DNA of 64,000 bases from Planococcus antarcticus DSM 14505 (GTDB taxonomy: Bacteria; Bacillota; Bacilli; Bacillales_A; Planococcaceae): the NCBI RefSeq assembly GCF_001687565.2, contig NZ_CP016534.2:1554501-1618500 (forward strand). Reading direction: 5' to 3'. Positions 62,035 through 64,000 of this stretch are shown here, piece after piece; the first letter of the stretch is position 1; each line of letters begins with the position of its first letter. Made by a program: the position numbers and the translations under genes. The notes beneath the pieces are model-generated. The model saw only the letters and a program-made list of their open reading frames with translations. It did not search any database and was not told the origin of the DNA.

Positions 62035-62934
62035 TTGAAAGTAACGAAATTGTATTCATTTAGGAATGGAATGATTTATTTTTCAGTAGTAGTCTCTATT
62101 ATGTCAGTAGTGTTGCCCTCTTTTCCAAAAAGTTCAGCTGCCAATGATACACTAGATGAACAAGAGATACTGAATGGTACTCCACATGAAATTATCGAAC
62201 TAATTAAAGACATAGAAGGAGAGGTTATTTACAAAGCGCTTGAAGATGGTAAGATTTATTTATATGAAGAACAAATTGTTGGTGATGTAGTGACCACAAA
62301 AAAATCATTGGTAGAGAATGGGACATCTACTCTAACGGAAAAATTTTCGACCGCAACAATCTTACAGGGAGATATCATTTCCGTAACTCAAAAAGATTTG
62401 CTTGCCAATAAGATTATACATCAAGAAATGGTTTCTATAACTGATGAAACCGCTCCTAGTAAGCCCCATGACGACATACACCTCTGGAAACCTCCAGTGT
62501 ATCCGGCAAGTGTGGGGACTAACAATGAGTTTACAGCTATGGCAACTGGTACATGGCTCAAGGCAAGAACAGCTGGTCAGAATTACGCATATTATAAGAA
62601 TAGTAATGGTGGAGGTTTGGCTCGAGAACTTGGCAAACAAAAAACAATTGGTTCTTATACGACCAAATTTGATACTTTCACTAGGAACGTTGATGCAGTC
62701 CGTTCTTATGAAGTAGGTGCGCTGTATAACTTCACTGCTATTGGTTTACTCGATAAAGCATTTAAATCTATAAAGTATCCTACTATCTCTAATTTGAAAA
62801 AGTTCTTTAAACAGTACTTAAAAACTATTCCCGGTGTTGGAACTCTTTATCTTGTTATTAAATATTTTAGTCTTTGCAATAAAACACTGGCTGCCTATAA
62901 GGCGATTCCAGGAACACCTTATAATTGGAGGTAG
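62035..62934 (+). CDS. Unrecognised secreted protein
   Basis: A ~299-aa protein, not assigned to a family. It starts at TTG 62035 (AGGAG nine bases upstream). A signal peptide is likely: basic KVTKLYSFR, then the hydrophobic YFSVVVSIMSVVLPSF, with cleavage possible after KSSA. The middle is polar and acidic (NGTPHEIIELIKDIEGEVIY). The last 100 residues include a Gly/Asn/Tyr-rich part (NYAYYKNSNGGG) and a basic amphipathic/hydrophobic end (NLKKFFKQYLKTIPGVGTLY) finishing PGTPYNWR. A toxin or bacteriocin-like precursor is possible but unproven. The base composition is clearly more AT-rich than the core genes. Confidence 0.7.
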   Translation: MKVTKLYSFRNGMIYFSVVVSIMSVVLPSFPKSSAANDTLDEQEILNGTPHEIIELIKDIEGEVIYKALEDGKIYLYEEQIVGDVVTTKKSLVENGTSTLTEKFSTATILQGDIISVTQKDLLANKIIHQEMVSITDETAPSKPHDDIHLWKPPVYPASVGTNNEFTAMATGTWLKARTAGQNYAYYKNSNGGGLARELGKQKTIGSYTTKFDTFTRNVDAVRSYEVGALYNFTAIGLLDKAFKSIKYPTISNLKKFFKQYLKTIPGVGTLYLVIKYFSLCNKTLAAYKAIPGTPYNWR

Positions 62935-62935
62935 G

Positions 62936-62971
62936 ATGCTTATGAGCAACATAAACACCCAAGCGTTATGA
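62936..62971 (+). CDS. Possible tiny coupling ORF (11 codons)
   Basis: ATG at 62936 (a second ATG at 62942) follows GGAGG and reads MLMSNINTQAL before a TGA at 62969-62971 that shares bases with the ATG of the next gene. It may serve only to bring ribosomes to that gene, which lacks its own ribosome-binding site. Confidence 0.35.
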   Translation: MLMSNINTQAL

Positions 62972-63171
62972 AGGTAACGGAAAAACAAAAAATAATTTTT
63001 GTTTTAGTGCTTGCAATCCTTGCCTTTATCTACTCTATTGCAGATATCATCCACCAAATGCAGTTAGATATTTCTCCAAGACCGACTTCATGGATTTTGT
63101 TTATTTACAGCCTTACAATTATTATCGTATTATTAATCGTGATATTAAAGGAATGGAATAAAATTGAATAA
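62968..63171 (+). CDS. Small two-helix membrane protein
   Basis: A 67-aa protein with two transmembrane helices (IIFVLVLAILAFIYSIADII; WILFIYSLTIIIVLLIVIL) joined by a short polar loop and ending in KEWNKIE. No family is recognised. It lies 33 bp after the secreted protein and in the same reading frame, and ends at a terminator, so the two form one unit. Size, topology and place resemble immunity or accessory proteins of secreted antimicrobials, which is inference only. No ribosome-binding site stands directly before the ATG. Confidence 0.65.
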   Translation: MKVTEKQKIIFVLVLAILAFIYSIADIIHQMQLDISPRPTSWILFIYSLTIIIVLLIVILKEWNKIE

Positions 63172-63176
63172 TAGAG

Positions 63177-63215
63177 AAAATGCCTTCCCGATAATTAGCG
63201 GGAAGGCATTTGTGT
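63177..63215 (+). terminator. Terminator after the secreted/membrane pair
   Basis: AAAATGCCTTCCCG / CGGGAAGGCATTT hairpin with a short loop, then TGTGTATTTT. Confidence 0.85.
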
Positions 63216-63220
63216 ATTTT

Positions 63221-63421
63221 CTTGACGAGCATTAAAATGGCTTCAGCAGAAAAAACTGACTTGTTAACAATTATTATTTAAAGTATTTATTTACAATTTT
63301 TGTAATTCACTTTTTAAAAAGGATTAGGTTTACATATCATCAATTATCGGTAGCTGTCATTACTCTTATGTATATTAAAGAACTCGACAATCTTTGAACT
63401 GGCGTTGTAATATGAAGCTCT
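63221..63421. other. AT-rich spacer, nothing recognised
   Basis: About 200 bp without a coding frame, repeat or clear promoter, between two terminators. Confidence 0.5.
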
Positions 63422-63486
63422 AAAAAAACACCTATGCTGCTCTTGTCAGATTTAATATCGGATACAGGCAGCATAGGTGTTTTTTC
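63422..63486. terminator. Bidirectional terminator-like hairpin
   Basis: AAAAAACACCTATGCTGC / GCAGCATAGGTGTTTTTT, an 18-bp perfect inverted repeat around a 27-nt centre. The large loop is unusual for a terminator. It would end the minus-strand gene to the right. Confidence 0.65.
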
Positions 63487-63541
63487 CTGTGCTTCTAGCT
63501 ATTAGATTCGTCGGAAAGCATCAGAAGTGTTTGTAAAAATT

Positions 63542-63868
63542 CTACTTTACCGGAACTAATTCAACAGGGCCATGGTCGTCACAATGACCGTCATGAACTT
63601 GGTGCAGACGGTCATTCACTAGATAATCCACGTGATCACCATGTGGAACAAGTTCATGTCCGCAGTCGTTGTCGTTCCTACATCCGCAATTCATGGGTGC
63701 ACAAACATCTGGGTTCGTATCGGTAACAGAAATTCTGCATTCATCCCGGTGGCCTTCGTGTTCATGGTGAAGATGGCCATTGTGCACATAATCAATGTGA
63801 TCCTCATGCTTTATTTTCGTGTGGCCGCATGACAGATTATGCTGGTGGGAATGGTGCTCAGTGCTCAT
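63542..63868 (-). CDS. Histidine-rich putative metal-binding repeat protein
   Basis: A 108-aa soluble protein with over 20% histidine. Two imperfect ~30-residue repeats are clear: CGHTKIKHEDHIDYVHNGHL with its tail HHEHEGHRDEC, and CGHELVPHGDHVDYLVNDRL with HQVHDGHCDDHG. A Cys-rich linker (CAPMNCGCRNDNDC) joins them. The pattern suggests zinc or other transition-metal binding; similar repeats occur near metal transport genes in other bacteria, as far as memory goes. AGGAGG lies seven bases before the ATG. The gene is monocistronic inside the window. Confidence 0.75.
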   Translation of the reverse strand: MSTEHHSHQHNLSCGHTKIKHEDHIDYVHNGHLHHEHEGHRDECRISVTDTNPDVCAPMNCGCRNDNDCGHELVPHGDHVDYLVNDRLHQVHDGHCDDHGPVELVPVK

Positions 63869-63911
63869 AAGAAAACCTCCTTTGTGTTTTTTTGATATTA
63901 GTACAATTTCC

Positions 63912-63941
63912 TTTTCTTAACTTTATTAAACGTTAAGAAAA
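63912..63941. promoter_or_regulatory. Candidate operator upstream of the His-rich gene
   Basis: Perfect inverted repeat TTTTCTTAAC - 10 bp - GTTAAGAAAA, 44 bp before the start codon and overlapping the likely promoter region. No T run follows, so it is more like a protein-binding site than a terminator. Confidence 0.5.
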
Positions 63942-64000
63942 TATACTTTCTTTTCGCAAAGATTATGCTTTTCACACTCCTTTTAAAAAGGTTTTTTAAA

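Noticed and set aside
62035..63171. Toxin-antitoxin pair
   Set aside because: The first product carries a signal peptide and is large, and the second is a membrane protein; neither resembles a cytosolic toxin or a DNA-binding antitoxin.

Overview
The window is a continuous stretch of chromosome from a low-to-moderate GC Gram-positive bacterium of the Bacillales. The gene order (tcdA, rarA, cymR, iscS, mnmA, recD2, alaS ... yqeGHI-nadD-yqeKLM-comE ... lepA, hemW, hrcA-grpE-dnaK-dnaJ ... dnaG, sigA, trmK, yqfO) follows the yrvM-to-yqfO region of Bacillus subtilis almost gene for gene. Genes that spore formers carry here (gpr, spoIIP, yqfC, yqfD) are absent. A single-chain glycyl-tRNA synthetase replaces glyQ/glyS. 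This fits a non-sporulating member of the Planococcaceae, such as Planococcus or a close relative; that assignment is inferred from order and content, not from a database search.

Layout. Positions 1-5.7 kb hold tRNA modification and sulfur handling: tcdA end, rarA on the minus strand, cymR, iscS, mnmA and a TPR protein. Positions 5.7-11.4 kb hold recD2 and the T-box-controlled alaS. Positions 11.5-17.3 kb hold ireB, ruvX, a DUF1292 gene, mltG, trmR, udk, greA, yrrS and mtnN. Positions 17.3-18.8 kb carry two phospholipid genes, pssA (minus) and psd (plus). Positions 18.8-23.7 kb are a tightly packed ribosome-assembly and NAD operon (yqeG, yqeH, aroE, yhbY, nadD, yqeK, rsfS, yqeM). Positions 24.1-27.7 kb hold the DNA-uptake genes comEA, comEB and comEC. 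Positions 28-32.9 kb hold yqzM, holA, rpsT, lepA and hemW. Positions 32.9-39.6 kb are the CIRCE-controlled heat-shock operon plus prmA and rsmE. Positions 39.7-44.1 kb hold deoC, rpsU and a flotillin operon behind a sigma-W-type promoter. Positions 44.3-50.5 kb hold phoH, pgpH, ybeY, dgkA, cdd, era and recO. Positions 50.6-51.3 kb are a 120-bp tandem array. Positions 51.3-61.5 kb hold glyS (minus, T-box), ccpN, ppsR, dnaG, sigA, an acyl-CoA dehydrogenase, cccA, trmK and yqfO. From 61.5 kb to the end the sequence is AT-rich and accessory: repeated motifs, an unrecognised secreted protein with a small membrane partner, and a histidine-rich metal-binding protein.

Most of the window is ordinary housekeeping DNA. 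The points that stand out are: two families of structured intergenic repeats (one amplified into about 6.2 tandem copies, with a diverged single copy flanked by direct repeats after comEC); a one-base frameshift in the flotillin partner nfeD; promoters matching sigma-W and sigma-M type consensus; comEA and comEC reading frames without a normal start codon; a cluster of five CGTTCGTAA-type motifs; and the accessory secreted/membrane pair near 62-63 kb.

Comparisons with B. subtilis and Staphylococcus are from memory of those genomes. Start codons were re-chosen by ribosome-binding site and family length, so several differ from the longest open frame.
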